Shown: positions 33,701-44,932 of the stretch, in pieces | Layout of the letters: every line of letters starts with the position of its first letter | Numbering within the stretch: position 1 is the first letter of the stretch | From: Apiosordaria backusii | Lineage: Eukaryota > Ascomycota > Sordariomycetes > Sordariales > Lasiosphaeriaceae | DNA: 64,000 nt | Assembly: GCA_030549205.1 (NCBI GenBank) | Contig: JAUKTV010000002.1 | Coordinates: 62,001-126,000 of the forward strand | Direction of reading: 5' to 3' | Made by a program: the position numbers and the translations under genes | The notes under the pieces: generated by a model | Database searches by the model: none | What the model saw: only the letters and a program-made list of their open reading frames with translations | Told to the model about the DNA's origin: nothing

Positions 33701-35066
33701 ACATCATCGAATATTTTCTTGTTGATTGATACTGATAAGAAGCGCAACTTTGTTGCCGGATGAAGCAGACCAGCCCTTGAAATCATACATCCGGTAGATC
33801 GTATGGGAGTAGGTAGTACGGGGATAATTTTGTGTCGTTTGTGCTGCTGCTATTTGAAGCTATCGGTTCAGAATCCATACCTATGCAGAGAATGAAGTTA
33901 AGATATTTCTCGAAACGTCACATTCATCACCAGTTGAGGTGGAGTCGGTATGTCCCCTAAGGTTGTGGTGTCGGTAAACTTGGTCGATTGGACATGCTCA
34001 TTCTCCCGGAATGGAGCCTGATCGTTCGAGATACTTGGTTAAGGTATCCAGTTGAGGTTTACGTTCGCGCTATTTGGAACCATTCTCTGGTTGAAATATT
34101 TGGAGGAAAGCTCCGGTTGAGATGTTTGGAGGAAATCTTCGGTCGGGTTCTCGAGATGTTCGATCGGCTGCGTTTCCGAAAAGTCAGTCTTCTACCTTAC
34201 GTGTGCCAGTCGAAGCAAATCCCCAACACTCTCCCTTCCTATGTGTAAGATCGAAATATTCAGCTATGTCACTTAAGATTCTCATTCCTCTGCTCATCGG
34301 ATGCGATGGGTCGTCGCCATTCGCTGTTGGTTCGTCTTCCGGGTCGGGACCTGATAGTTCGAGGGGTTGGGGCGGCGACCGCGCTCATTCCGTTTTTCGG
34401 GTGACTGACTTGTCAACTATGGTCAGTGTACACAAAACGCGAGTCGCGGAAATTTTCTGTCTTTCGTGTTCACAGGCGCTGGTTCACCGTCAGCGGTGGT
34501 TTGGTGGCTGAAAACCGGATACAAGGTCAGCAGTCTGCCAAGTGAAAGGTGAGAGCGGCGTTGGAAAGCAGCTTTCTGTTGAGGTCGCGTTGGAATCAGC
34601 ATGAATTAAGGCTGCCGCGAGAAACATTTGACTCGACAGCGCGGGTGATAGGTTGTTCTTTAAGGCCCACAAGTTTGAGTGACCCCACTACTGCAACCAG
34701 CTGTTGTCCAACCACCTAGGTAGGTACAGGTAGGCTTTTTTAGACCTTATCCCGCAGAGCCTCCTCCACCTGCCAGCCGCCCGCCGTCTCGGGTGGCGCC
34801 GTGCTAGGCGCTGTTATTTTGCAGGGCAAGAGCACACAATGTCACGATGAAGAAGATGCCAAGTCAAATTGTGATGGGCCGAGAATGCATGCATTCATGT
34901 GTCTCTTGCTCAGTAAGGTAAGGTAACTACCTGCCCAGCGAGCATTACCAGCAATTTCCCCCAATCTCAATCACCATCCTAGATGATTCGATTCCAATCC
35001 ACCACGAAACGAAGTCCTCTGCCCGTCAGCTACTTGGGTCGAAACGTCGTGCTGGGGCCAGCTCAA
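33701..35066. other. Gene-poor spacer
   Basis: No gene supported. Short AGGTAGGTAC/GGTAAGGTA motifs occur (for example 34718–34734 and 34914–34925). Similar ones are scattered elsewhere in this window's intergenic sequence and are common in Sordariomycete genomes. Confidence 0.4.
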
Positions 35067-35569
35067 TTAGCAGGCGACAACAATGGACTTGATCAGCTCC
35101 CCGTTGGTGTAGGCGATGCACTTGAGGGGGTCGTTGAGATGCTGCGGGTTGTTGGTGCAGTGTTCGTCGGTGAACATGGTTGCTACAAAACGTGTCAGTC
35201 CACGGCGATATCATGTATCTTTCTAAATGTTGACTTACTGGAGCAACCTCCCGTGTTGATCACCCGCAATGCGCGAATGGTGACCTCAGTTTCAAAGCAA
35301 AAGGTGCCAAACTGGTTGAGCCTGACAGATATCCACTGCTTGTCATTGCAAACGAGGGCGTTGCTCTCGAACATTTCGAGGTGCCACCTGGGCTTGTCGT
35401 CACCACTGGTGACAGATGAGTTATGCTGCGTCTCCGGGATCCACGACACGGCGGTTTCGGTAGCAGCAGGAGGGAGAGCGATGGTGGTGGTCGCCTCGGC
35501 CGGCACGAGGGCAGCGACATGAGCGCTGACGGCGCCGAGGAAGAGGGCAATGATGGTGATGACCTTCAT
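35067..35569 (-). CDS. Small secreted cysteine-containing protein
   Basis: Two exons, 35569–35239 and 35182–35067, with a 56-bp intron (GTAAGT donor, TTTTGTAG acceptor). The product is 148 residues. The N-terminus MKVITIIALFLGAVSA is a clear signal peptide. The mature protein has six cysteines (ALVCND, GTFCFE, NTGGCS, EHCTNN, LKCIAY and the final VVAC) and one or two N-glycosylation sequons (NSSV, possibly CTNN context). There is no membrane segment. Size, signal and even cysteine number fit a secreted effector-like or cell-surface protein. No family was recognised. The neighbourhood is gene-poor, a common setting for such genes. The intron is firmly set because read-through loses the last three cysteines. 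Confidence 0.72.
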
Positions 35570-36878
35570 TTTGATGACTTATTTGATGATATATAGTGGT
35601 GGACGAGGTGATGTCGAGACTCTGGTAGTGGAAGCGGTTGTTGGTAGAGGAAGAGGAAGTCCGTCCAACAGTGGGCAGAGGGGAATTAAATATTTGGAAT
35701 CCTGGAGCAGCCTTGTGCTGGGCCGAGCACCAGCTTCAGTGAATACTGAAGAGTGGAGACAGGATAGCCATGATATCATTGGGCTGGAGTGAGTGAAGCT
35801 CCCACGGTGGTCAATGCCCTCCATGCAGTGACCCGTGTGGGGGTTGTAGGGCTGTGCCAGGGGCAAGATGGCAGTGAAACAGCGGAGACAGGAAATTACC
35901 TACTGCTCGCCGTATCCACTATGCTCCCCGCTTACTGGACCTATTCACTTGACCTGGAATTCAGATGATTTGGGTGCGATAAAGAATGGGTTACGCCGCG
36001 GAGCAACTCGCCGATACCCCTCATGTTGGCACTGTCCACCTACCTAGTCAGATACGACGGGCGGCTGGTGACGCATGAAGGGAAACCGTGATGGCGGAAC
36101 TGAACCTGAATTACGCGTGTGAGAAGGTGATGTCTTTGAGACCTCAAGCCCCAACGCTCTCACCGTGTAGAACATGGCATGACATCTTAGAACAGGTTTA
36201 GGCGGAACGGTGGCCATGATCGACCAGTTGGAGGGTCCTGTCACCTTGACTGCTTTTGAGTCGCCTTTCGGCTACAACGAGCACCAAATTGTCCATGCTG
36301 ACTCGGCACGGTGAGTCTACACGCTGACACCATCATTAACTAGGTACCAAACTGCCACATCTATTTCAAAGCACTTATTATTCACGTCTTGGTTATAGTG
36401 CACAGGGACTGTCATCGGGACCATAGAGCATTCCAGAACACACATAATACAATTCTGTGGAGGGTAATACACCCTGTAGCCTTGCCTGTAGGCAAAGATG
36501 TCCTTTTGGTACGACAAATTCTCAGACCTTACCCAAGGTACCAAGCTAGGTAAGGTGAGGTGGGCAGCATCTTCGTGCTTTCTTCCACGTCATTGCTGTG
36601 GGACGGAATTCCGATCTGCGTTTTCTTTCCTACGCCTGGCTCAGTAGCCTTCAGTTCCCGAGGCTATCTGGAATACACAAGGTTGCGCGGAATTCCGACA
36701 AAGACCCCTTGGCCCACTGAGGTGGGATCAAATACCGCCGCGTCTCGTGAAGTCCACGAGTTGTGAAATGTGCCTATGCCCGATCTTTTCAGCGCTTGGC
36801 CTCTCAATCCTGCCTCGTCGTTAGTCCTGTCCTTTAGCCTTGTCTCGATCCTTCCGCCCCTTTGATACTTACTACTCT
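35570..36878. other. Intergenic, no gene seen
   Basis: This is the upstream region of the secreted protein gene and downstream flank of the first coiled-coil relic. The open frames present are short and overlapping. A GGTACC/AGGTAAGG motif lies at 36537–36556. Confidence 0.4.
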
Positions 36879-37260
36879 TTAGTCCTCCACCGCCCTCATG
36901 ACGCCAGTAAGTCCATCAAGGAAGAAAGTGGAGCTGCTGACACCAGTCTGTGCCAGCAGCTTCTTCAGTCGAGCCCATTCAGATTTGGCCTTCACAGCCC
37001 TTACTTGGGCATCCTGAAGCTCCGTTTCCAGGCGCTGAACTGCACTTTCCGCCTGAACGGCCCCTTTTCTTACGAGTGGAGGTTAACCTTCTCTTGCATG
37101 CGCTTCACGATTCCTCCTCTCGGAGTTGTGGGATGCATTTTCTCGAGATTGGTAGGTGACTCGACAATGGCGCGAAGGTTCTATGTTTTCCTCCATAGTT
37201 GAGAACGATGGCGCTACCTCTATGCGCGCCATGATGCTCTCCACGATCATGTTGAGCATC
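36879..37260 (-). pseudogene. Coiled-coil family relic 1 (frameshifted)
   Basis: The C-terminal frame, ending at TAA 36879–36881, reads RKGAVQAESAVQRLETELQ and then 'WARLKKLLAQTGVSSSTFFL' 'DGLTGVM'. This is almost the same ending as relic 2 (ARLKKLLAQTGVSSSTAFLDPVTGVM). Upstream, GIVKRMQEKVN in another frame matches relic 2's GVERLQEVVDD, and 'KMLNMIVESIMARI' in a third frame matches its 'YYTKIMDAINDSLY'. At least two frame changes separate these blocks, so this copy is dead or badly truncated. Confidence 0.6.
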
Positions 37261-37436
37261 TTGACTTCAGTCCCAACTGTGCTGCCCCGTCCGTGCGTGT
37301 AGTTCACCCACCTCCTGCAGGCACCCCAGACTGTTCTCTCGTTAAACCCCCCACCCCTGCCGATGTTCTTCAAGGACTCCCATTCACTTCCGCAATATCC
37401 TTTGACCCCCTCACCCCCCTTTCCCCCCTCCCCCGC

Positions 37437-37840
37437 TTACAACTGCGCGTGCATCACTCCAGTTACTGGGTCCAGAAAGGCCGTTGAACTGCTGACTCCG
37501 GTTTGAGCCAAGAGTTTCTTCAGTCTGGCAACCTCCCTTTCGGCCCTTGCGGCTCTCTCCTCGGCCTTACGGAGTTCGTCCTTCAGGCGTTGTTCCCTGG
37601 ACTCCCTGTCAGAGAATCTTCTAGCAATGTCGTCAACCACCTCCTGTAAGCGCTCTACCCCTCTTTTGGTCGCGATGGGTCGTAGAGGCTGTCGTTAATA
37701 GCGTCCATGATCTTGGTGTAGTAGGTGAGGAGCCTGGTGTGCGTCTGGTCGAGTTCGTTCGCCATATGGATTCGGCAGCGCATTCTCTCGTTCCTAAGAC
37801 GATTAGGCTGAAGGAGGGCGCGGCTACAATCTGGTTGGCT
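37437..37840 (-). pseudogene. Coiled-coil family relic 2 (single frameshift)
   Basis: The downstream frame (to TAA at 37437) encodes RGVERLQEVVDDIARRF, a heptad-rich stretch 'EQRLKDELRKAEERAARAER' and 'ARLKKLLAQTGVSSSTAFLD'. The upstream frame encodes 'MANELDQTHTRLLTYYTKIM' DAINDSLYDP. The two align end to end with the neighbouring copy 3 ('KLAKTHKKFHKYHDEMTDFI' NQQLYVPIPRRANLKRLQEE). A single one-base shift near 37680 in CCCATCGCGACC accounts for the break. A TATATTAA-like box sits on the minus strand near 37928. Confidence 0.6.
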
Positions 37841-38014
37841 GTGGGTTCAGTGGCTCAGTCCCACATATTTGTCTGCTTACAAATTGAAGAAGAAAAAAGG
37901 AAGAGAAAATGGATAGAACAGTGAATCATTAATATATAAGTAGAGATGTGTTGCTGTCTGTTGAACGCTAAGGTACCATGCCCTGCTGAACGCTACATCC
38001 TGGCTCGTTCACCC

Positions 38015-38502
38015 TTAAATATCCACCTCTTCGTCCTCCATCATCATCTCCCCAAACAGCGCCTTCAGCTGTGCCGAACTTCTCTTGCTCTCCAGAATTA
38101 TCTTGAGTCTCTTCAATTCGGCCTCGGCGTTGGCAGCTCGGGCCTCAGCCTCCGTGGCCCGTTCGTTGGCGCGGTTCGCCTCCTCTTGCAAACGCTTCAG
38201 GTTGGCTCGTCTGGGAATGGGGACATAGAGTTGCTGGTTGATGAAGTCGGTCATCTCGTCATGATATTTGTGGAACTTCTTGTGTGTCTTGGCAAGCTTT
38301 TTTGATGTTTTTACAATTGCGCGAAGTTTATCGCAGAAGGCGGGGATCCTGCTGTCTTGAAGCTGCTTGGGAGAGGTTGTGCCCACGCCAGACCCCGCGG
38401 CAACGGCGGCACGGCTGGAACTGTTGGCACTGCCTGAAATGTACGGGGGCTTTTGGATGGTTTCGGCTTCGTAGAAGTCCCCATCTTGGCGGAGACGCGC
38501 AT
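38015..38502 (-). CDS. Coiled-coil protein, copy 3 (5' end unclear, possible frameshift)
   Basis: The C-terminal frame ends at 38015 with MMMEDEEVDI. It encodes 'KLRAIVKTSKKLAKTHKKFH' KYHDEMTDFINQQLY, then the heptad stretch 'RLQEEANRANERATEAEARA' ANAEAELKRLK. It stays open upstream but has no ATG. The ATGs at 38502 (MRVSAK) and 38484 (MGTSTKPKPSKSP) are in another frame. They resemble the Lys/Pro/Thr-rich start of the 41-kb gene. Either a small intron or a frameshift links the two; no acceptable intron was found. A TATATAAT box lies on the minus strand at 38714–38723. The family is unknown. Confidence 0.5.
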
Positions 38503-38737
38503 TTGGCTTGAGACGTTGGCTTGAATGAAATTGACCAGAGCAGTTCTACGTGGAAATAATGATAGTTGATCGATGGCAGACGGCTCGGGACTGTTGTGAG
38601 CTGTTGTTATCCACAGGTTGAAGACAACTGATGGTGTTTGAAGGATGATAGCTGACGGTGTTGGTGTGGGGACTGGAGAAGAAAGTTGAAGGAAAAATGG
38701 TTCAAAAGAAAGGATTATATATTCGCCTGGAGAGCCC

Positions 38738-39661
38738 TTGACCAATATCCATCCCAGCTGCAGACCCGGGAGTGATTACTCCCTCATTCACTTACAAGTA
38801 TCGTTACAGATTGTGCATGAAGCACAGGGTTTGTCCTATTCTTTCTATTATGAAGTCCACATGTTAATGGTGAATACGAAACTACCTACTTCCAACATTG
38901 TTCAAGGGCTCTTTTTATCTCATATCAATCCTCCCTCGATTTGCCGTCACTTCATTGGCTCGCGAGATCTCAACAGCATAGGCCTAGTCTGAGCCTATGG
39001 GATATCACTCTCACAGCTATCCGGTACCATCCATCTCAAATCAACTTTCAACGCCTGGTTCGGAATCAATAGCAATGCCCGACGTGAAGGAAGACCTGAT
39101 CGAAAGCACAAAGAAGAACTAAAACAGGGGTTGACGGAAATAGACTTTAATGGTGTCGAGAACCTCTTTCCATCATGGGCACGAGGCAGAGGTAAACTTG
39201 TTCTTCGAATGTCAACGCTTGTGAGGTGAATCTGGTGCAGACACAAGAAGTGGAATTGCCTGTATAGTGGACTGTGATAGTTGGATGAAAGGGGAAGCGG
39301 TTGTTAGGAGGAAGAATATACCGCTGACCTCTAAGTGAGTTGTGTTTGAAGCACACAATATTCAGCAAGAGAAAAGCTCTCCGTGAAACAAAAGACAAGA
39401 GCATTGAAGAGTGCTGGTATGGGTCAGTTATCTTTCTTCAGACCAATTACCCGATCTTTGACCCCAACGCCTCCAACACCAGACATGAAAAACAATAGAA
39501 ACCGTTGAAATATCAAACGAATCACACCGTAATGAGATATTGATTGCATTTATCTCGGAATCGAAGCGCTCTGCAATATTCTCTAGCGTGTCCCATATCC
39601 TCCTCGTGTCTAGGTACCTTACTCAATATGCCCATCACTGCCTTTGATGCGAACCCCTCCA
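38738..39661. other. Intergenic, no gene seen
   Basis: Normal-composition spacer upstream of coiled-coil copy 3 and downstream of the 39.7–40.2 kb gene. No coding region is supported. Confidence 0.4.
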
Positions 39662-40173
39662 CTAATGGCCATCTTCGCGGTTGACTACGTCGCTTTTCTT
39701 GACGACATTGTTATTCTGCATGCCTTCCTCGATCTTGATGCCGTGCACAGTATTGATGTGCTTCTTAGGCTGGGTATCGACGCGCTGCATTGAGGGCGTC
39801 GGAGCGGTAACGGCAACACCGTTTCTCACGCTCTCAGCTTGGGCATTATCGGAACGAATGAAGCCGAAATGGTGGAAGTATTCGGTGGGTGGAATATTCT
39901 CCTTGTTCTCATCGTCCCCATAGTATATCGAACTGGTGTAAACCTTTTGGGCTTTCATAGCTCGCTCGATGAGATTCTGTGAAAGCTTGGAGCTAGGATG
40001 ACGGTTTGATCCAGATCTGATAAGCCTGGTTAGCACACGCTGCGGATGTCCAGGGTGCTCTGAACTATGGCCTACCTGTTGATCCTGCTGCCGCAGGAAA
40101 GCCTGCTGAATAAGACGCTCCGCTGACTGGTCTTCGGATGCATGGTGCGCAAGGGCGCGGGTGAACGACGCAT
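39662..40173 (-). CDS. Small basic uncharacterised protein
   Basis: Two exons, 40173–40076 and 40016–39662, with a 59-bp intron (GTAGGC donor, GTGCTAACC branch, ATCAG acceptor). The product is 150 residues. The N-terminus is Arg/Ser-rich (MRRSPAPLRTMHPKTSQRSV) and could be a mitochondrial or nuclear signal. The middle carries 'LIERAMKAQKVYTSSIYYGD' followed by DENKENIPP, and the tail is polar. No domain was recognised. The intron keeps the frame exactly (98 + 355 nt), which supports a real gene. Confidence 0.55.
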
Positions 40174-41008
40174 GATGATGGTAGCAAGGTTTCGCTTCGG
40201 CGATCTGTCACAGGGGAGGTGAAGGTTCTGCAAGTGGCCGAAGAGTTAATGGTTGTTGGAAGTAGGAAGAATGGAAAACTGCTTCCACGCGCTGACAACC
40301 AGGCTTGAAATAGTTTCCGATCCAGTGGTCAGCGCATGTAAACCGGCTGGAAGAGTCACCGAGGGCCCTACAAGTGAGAGACATAACTATTGTTGGGCCC
40401 TAGGCAAATAAACAATCAATAGCTCCCGCTATTGTCCTGAATAAGGCCGAGCAGCTAGCGTTGGCTCACCTCAAAAGCTTACGACGAATATTGTTACGTA
40501 GTACCTGGTATTCGGGTGGCTTGCTAGGGCCTCAGGATAAAAGACCATCCAGCCACAAAACGATCAGCGTGATGAGAGCAAAATAGCACGCCAGACCAGC
40601 CTTCAACTTCTTCATTTGCAATACGCCCGACCTTCGCTATTCTTTCTTCTTCAACATCATCATTACCTAGGTCCCTTAGGTATGTTCTGACAGGCAGGAT
40701 ATTGAAATCAATCTGCCGCCAGCCGGACACAGGGGCAACAGGTAACATCCGCTTCTTCAGCATATGATCACGAGAACAAATCGTGGAGTTGAGCGGTCAA
40801 TCCATGTCGGTTTTATACAGGTAACAAACAAGAACCCCAATCGCTTTGCCAGGGACGTGTTAAAGGCAGGCCAGGCAAAAAAAGATATATAGAAGATGCA
40901 AGATCACCGCCCAACTATTGACTCATCCTCGTTTGGATCTGCTAAGCGCTGTCGAGATACCCTCAACCCTGAATGCAAGTAACCCTGGTTTAACCCCCCC
41001 GCAGCCGA
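40174..41008. other. Intergenic spacer
   Basis: No gene supported. It includes GC-rich 3' flank of the coiled-coil gene at 41 kb and the promoter of the preceding small gene. Confidence 0.4.
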
Positions 41009-41683
41009 CTACAGACCCTCATTACACTGCTCCGGCTCATCCATCTCAACCTCCACCGCCCTCTCGATCTCCTCCCTTCGGTGGCACTCCTCGATCTCCG
41101 CCAATTTCCCTTCCGCCTCCAGAGCCCTCTTCTCCATAGCCGTATGCCGTTCCTCTAACCACTTCGCGGAGGCAGAGCTTTCCAGGCGGGCTTCAGCAGC
41201 GAGGGCCCTGCACTCCATTTCCCTGACTTTCGCCGCCCACATGTCCCCCCTGTCGATCATCGCCCGGAGTTGCTGTCGGACGTGGTTGTTGATTTTTTCC
41301 ATCGTGGTGGCGTGCTCGAGGAGCTCAGAGTGCAGGGTTAAGGATGCCCTGAGTGCTTCCATATCTTGCTCGTGTTTCCGTTGGACAACTTCCTCCTTTT
41401 CGGCCAGACACTCGTTGAGTCTTTTCAACGCGGCGACCTCGGCCCGGAGGAGACGTATCACCTTGTCGTTATCGATATTGTTCGGGGGAGCTGTAGTTTT
41501 GGTCACACGAGTGGTGGCGGTCTTGCTCGAACGCTTTCTTGGGGCCTTGGTGTGGTTCTTCGCCGGGGCCTCGCTCGGAGTCTTGTTGGGGGTCTTCTTG
41601 GCTGCCATATTGACGTCGTCTCTCTGAAGTTGGCGGGGAATGTCTTTGATGAGAGGGTCGTGCTGATCGTGGATTGTCGTCAA
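41009..41683 (-). CDS. Coiled-coil protein with basic N-terminus
   Basis: A single-exon frame of 224 residues. A second ATG (MAAKKTPNKTP, residue 26) is an equally good start. After a Lys/Thr/Pro-rich basic, probably disordered and nuclear-type segment (KAPRKRSSKTATTRVTKTT) comes one long helix with heptads: 'VIRLLRAEVAALKRLNECLA' EKEEVVQRKHEQDMEALR, HSELLEHATTMEKINNHVRQQL and MECRALAAEARLESS. It ends acidic (VEVEMDEPEQCNEGL). A TATATAAATA box on the minus strand at 41748–41757 is about 65 bp upstream of the first ATG. It belongs with the other coiled-coil genes in this 12-kb block. No catalytic domain; function unknown. Confidence 0.65.
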   Translation of the reverse strand: MTTIHDQHDPLIKDIPRQLQRDDVNMAAKKTPNKTPSEAPAKNHTKAPRKRSSKTATTRVTKTTAPPNNIDNDKVIRLLRAEVAALKRLNECLAEKEEVVQRKHEQDMEALRASLTLHSELLEHATTMEKINNHVRQQLRAMIDRGDMWAAKVREMECRALAAEARLESSASAKWLEERHTAMEKRALEAEGKLAEIEECHRREEIERAVEVEMDEPEQCNEGL

Positions 41684-41747
41684 GAGACGTGCCTTAAGTC
41701 AGGTTGCTAGTGAAAGAGGAGAAGGACGTAGTATCAAGAGGAAGGGA

Positions 41748-41757
41748 TATTTATATA
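41748..41757 (-). promoter_or_regulatory. TATA box of the coiled-coil gene
   Basis: TATATAAATA on the minus strand, 65 bp before the start codon. A similar box, TATATAAT, precedes copy 3 at 38714–38723. Confidence 0.5.
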
Positions 41758-42542
41758 GGATTCCACCTCCAGGATGTTGTTACCTGCCCCATTTCCCCTG
41801 CCCATTCACTTCGCGGGCTGATTCGCCTCGAAGGTGGATTCACTATCCAGGGTAGTTCACTTGAGAATGCATTCGGATGATATACCTCGAGCTCTGCTAA
41901 GGACCTTCTCTGGCCTGTACTGAGTTGTGATCAGATGTGGATGTCTCGCCGTGAGGGAAGCAACGAAACAATGATCTGCTCGTACACGATGAACAGTCGC
42001 GAGCCATCCATCAGCCAGAATAGTTGGCAATACTCGCAGTTACACACCATGCCCGCTCACAGCCATTGGAAGCTCAGGGAGGGGCAGAGGGAGCTGTCCT
42101 GGTTGTGATCCCGGCGTTGTGGATACCACCACCGTCAGTGACTGTGCCCACGACAATCTCGTTGCTCCCACGAGGTTTGACCTGCCAAGTCCCTAATGCT
42201 CCCGCCCGAACTGACTCACTTGAGCCCCACAACGACGACTTCTTGCTGCTCCCGTGAGGTTTTATTCACCAGAGCCCCGCACCTTCTGGCATGGTCAGTG
42301 CGAGGCACCGCTTTGCCCACCAGGTATTAAATCCCTTCTCTCCTCCGACTTTCCCACTCTGCCCTCTCTCCTCCATCATCGCAACATTCTGCCCTTCCTT
42401 CTTCTTCCTCGTACCCCTCAAGCCATCACAACCGCCTCTCGTCGATCTCATCAGCTTCAGCCACCTTCCATCAACCAACCACTCTTTCCTTCCTCTCCAT
42501 CTTATCCTCTTCACTCGCACAAAAATCACCACTCTCATCGCA
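41758..42542. promoter_or_regulatory. Divergent intergenic region between two coiled-coil genes
   Basis: About 780 bp separate the minus-strand gene at 41 kb from the plus-strand gene at 42.5 kb. The right half is C/T-rich from about 42330 and looks like a 5' leader. Two imperfect copies of a TTGCTCCCACGAGGTTT / TTGCTGCTCCCGTGAGGTTTT motif (about 42160–42180 and 42243–42262) could be a regulatory duplication. Confidence 0.4.
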
Positions 42543-43490
42543 ATGTCTTTGCTGTTCGGTCCCACACCCCACCAAAGGGTCCTCATTGAGCAGGACACCC
42601 AGGAGCCCGGGTCTTACGCCGACATGTCCGAGGGTCACAGGCGCCAGATGAGAGAACTTCAGGAAGAGCTTGCCAAAGTCAAGGCGCAGCTCAAAGTCGC
42701 CGAGAAACAACGCGAGAACTTCCGCCAGCGAGGCAAGGAGCTTCAGGCCAAGCACAACGCCCTCAAGGCCAAGCACGCCAACTGCGAGAAAGAGAAGGTG
42801 GTCAATGATCACGAGGAGAGAGCCAGAAGACTCCAAGATCAGACCCGCAACCTGGAGCGCAGAATCGAGTATCTCAAGGAGGCTGCCAAGCAGGCCCAGG
42901 ATCATTCCCACACCGCCGCCAATCAGTCCGGTGACGCTTCGTCCTCCTCAGCCAACCCCCTTCCCGAGCCCGGTACCTCTGTCACCACCAAGGAGCGTCG
43001 CCGTAGCCGCCGCGTCAGCTTCGCGCTTCCGCAGGATGCCAAGTCCGAGCTCATTACCGACATGGATACTACGCACAATGATCCGCTTTTCGAGGAATTT
43101 GCCTTCGACCATAACACTCCCCGGGCCCGTCGTCGTGTTGGAGCCATTGCCGACATTAACAGCCACGAGTATGAGGTTATCGAGTCGGAGTTTACCAATA
43201 ACTTCAACAACAGCACGCCCCTTCGTTCGGGCAGGTACCTTCTTGAAGAGACGGATACCGACACCGAGGCCACAACGTCCGTTCGCAGACTTCATCGCCG
43301 TCGCAGCTCCAACGAGTATAACGGCGACAACGGTACTCATTATCGCAGAAGTCATGCCAGCACCACCAGCCAGCCGCACGGAGGTGTCAATGTGACCCAC
43401 CAGGTCACCAACAATAGTTTGAGCTGGATCTTCTTGCTGATTATTGTCGTCATCATCTCCGCCGTGATGCAAGCCATCAGGGGCGATTGA
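42543..43490 (+). CDS. Tail-anchored coiled-coil membrane protein
   Basis: A single exon of 315 residues. Residues about 35–125 are one long coiled coil ('HRRQMRELQEELAKVKAQLK' to 'RRLQDQTRNLERRIEYLKEA'). A disordered Ser/Thr/Arg-rich middle follows, with TTKERRRSRRVSFALPQDA and DTDTEATTSVRRLHRRRSS. Close to the C-terminus is one hydrophobic segment, 'LSWIFLLIIVVIISAVMQAI', ending RGD. No signal peptide, so a tail-anchored topology with the coiled coil in the cytosol is likely, on the ER, mitochondrial outer membrane or nuclear envelope. The start is the ATG before SLLFGPTP; an in-frame upstream ATG (42291) exists but adds an uncharacteristic Ser/Pro-rich stretch. Only plus-strand member of the cluster. 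Function unknown. Confidence 0.68.
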   Translation: MSLLFGPTPHQRVLIEQDTQEPGSYADMSEGHRRQMRELQEELAKVKAQLKVAEKQRENFRQRGKELQAKHNALKAKHANCEKEKVVNDHEERARRLQDQTRNLERRIEYLKEAAKQAQDHSHTAANQSGDASSSSANPLPEPGTSVTTKERRRSRRVSFALPQDAKSELITDMDTTHNDPLFEEFAFDHNTPRARRRVGAIADINSHEYEVIESEFTNNFNNSTPLRSGRYLLEETDTDTEATTSVRRLHRRRSSNEYNGDNGTHYRRSHASTTSQPHGGVNVTHQVTNNSLSWIFLLIIVVIISAVMQAIRGD

Positions 43491-44932
43491 GCATCTGCAG
43501 TGGGTCCTACCCAGTACATATTTCCGGCCTGGCATTTTGTCTCGCAGCATTGCAGCTGAGATTTGGGATGGGAGATTTTACCAGTCTTGATTTTGGCGAC
43601 AACAGACGGATATGGCATCAACTTGGGAGACAAGGTTGGATGTTTAATGGGCTTGGAGAATACAGCGGTACCTTAAGAAGAGGAGGAGAACAAAGGCCGG
43701 GAAAAGGACATGGAGGCGAGCATAAGTGAAGGATTAGTGTATTAACTAGTACAACAACGGAGAGGGCAGCCGAATATCGGTCGGGGGGTTCATGTAATAT
43801 TTGTATGAAGGGGAGGGTAATCATTCAGGAGGATATTCGGCTCAAGCACATAATTGCTGCCTTAGATGAGGAATCTTCAGACTTTGTCAACCTACCTTAC
43901 TTCTCAGATATCTTCCTTGTGATAACATGAACAGTTCTTCGAGGCGCGACTCGATGGTGGTGATGAGCAGCTCATTACATTTAGGTATGCCAGAAACCGT
44001 AGGTAGGTATTCTAAAGAATTGTAGAACATGCCAGCATTGTCACACGCCCAGCACAACCTTATCTACCATGGTGATGCAAAGCCCAAGAGACGAGCAAAA
44101 TGTATTATCTCCACCGCCAATCTTCCACCAATAATGATCTGGTTGCTGTGTCACCTTCCCGCCTATCACGGCGCCCTCCTTTCCTCTCCCTCTCCCTATT
44201 TTTATGGTGTCACACGTGTCCAATATACCGCGAGAAGGCGAATCCCTAACTGGCGCAGCCCAAGCTCTCTCTTGGGCGTGGAACAGGCCCTTGACATGCG
44301 GATGGCCGTCCTTTCGGTGGTGAAGGAGGACGCAACACACGATCCTGGCTTGACTTCTATCGCGCCACAAGCACCGGCAATCCAAAACAACCGGATCATG
44401 CCTTCATCCACAGACTTGAATCATCGATGAGATATCTCACACTTGCTCCTCAGAGATTCAACACGCCGAAACCCGAAATGCTAGCAGCCCGTCGAGATGT
44501 GTTGAACAATGGTAACCACAGTTCGAGTGCTGATGTACAGTACATTTGCGGCGCAATGATCAACAGGCAATCAGAGTGCAGCATGACACAACACCATGTC
44601 TCGCCCACAGCTCACCGCGGCAACAGGGAGGCCTGGAAAACCGAAAACAGGATAAACGGCAAGAATTTGACGCGAGGGTACCGTCAATGCCAGAAAAGTG
44701 TGGCTCCATCAATGACTGAGGCCCCTCAACAAACAAGTGCTTTCGTTCTACCATTTCTCCGGCCCAGCATCCTCCAATGCCATTCTCCTCCAAGGTCAAC
44801 TTGAATGGTTCATTTCTCGGTCGTCAGATGGTACCAGTTCAACAGCGATGGGAACTTATTCATCGGCCCTGAGCGTCATCCTGGAGTGTTTGATGCCAAT
44901 ACCGGTAGCGAAAATGCCAGATCGTTAGTTGT
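43491..44932. other. Intergenic, no gene supported
   Basis: It includes the 3' flank of the tail-anchored gene. Frames at 44029–44430 (plus) and 44041–44385 (minus) overlap and have no domain. I see nothing else that I can support. Confidence 0.4.

Noticed and set aside
38311..38745. 144-codon frame overlapping coiled-coil copy 3
   Set aside because: Only its short MRVSAKMGTSTKPKPSKSP part may be the real start of copy 3; the remainder is Pro/Ser-rich out-of-frame shadow.
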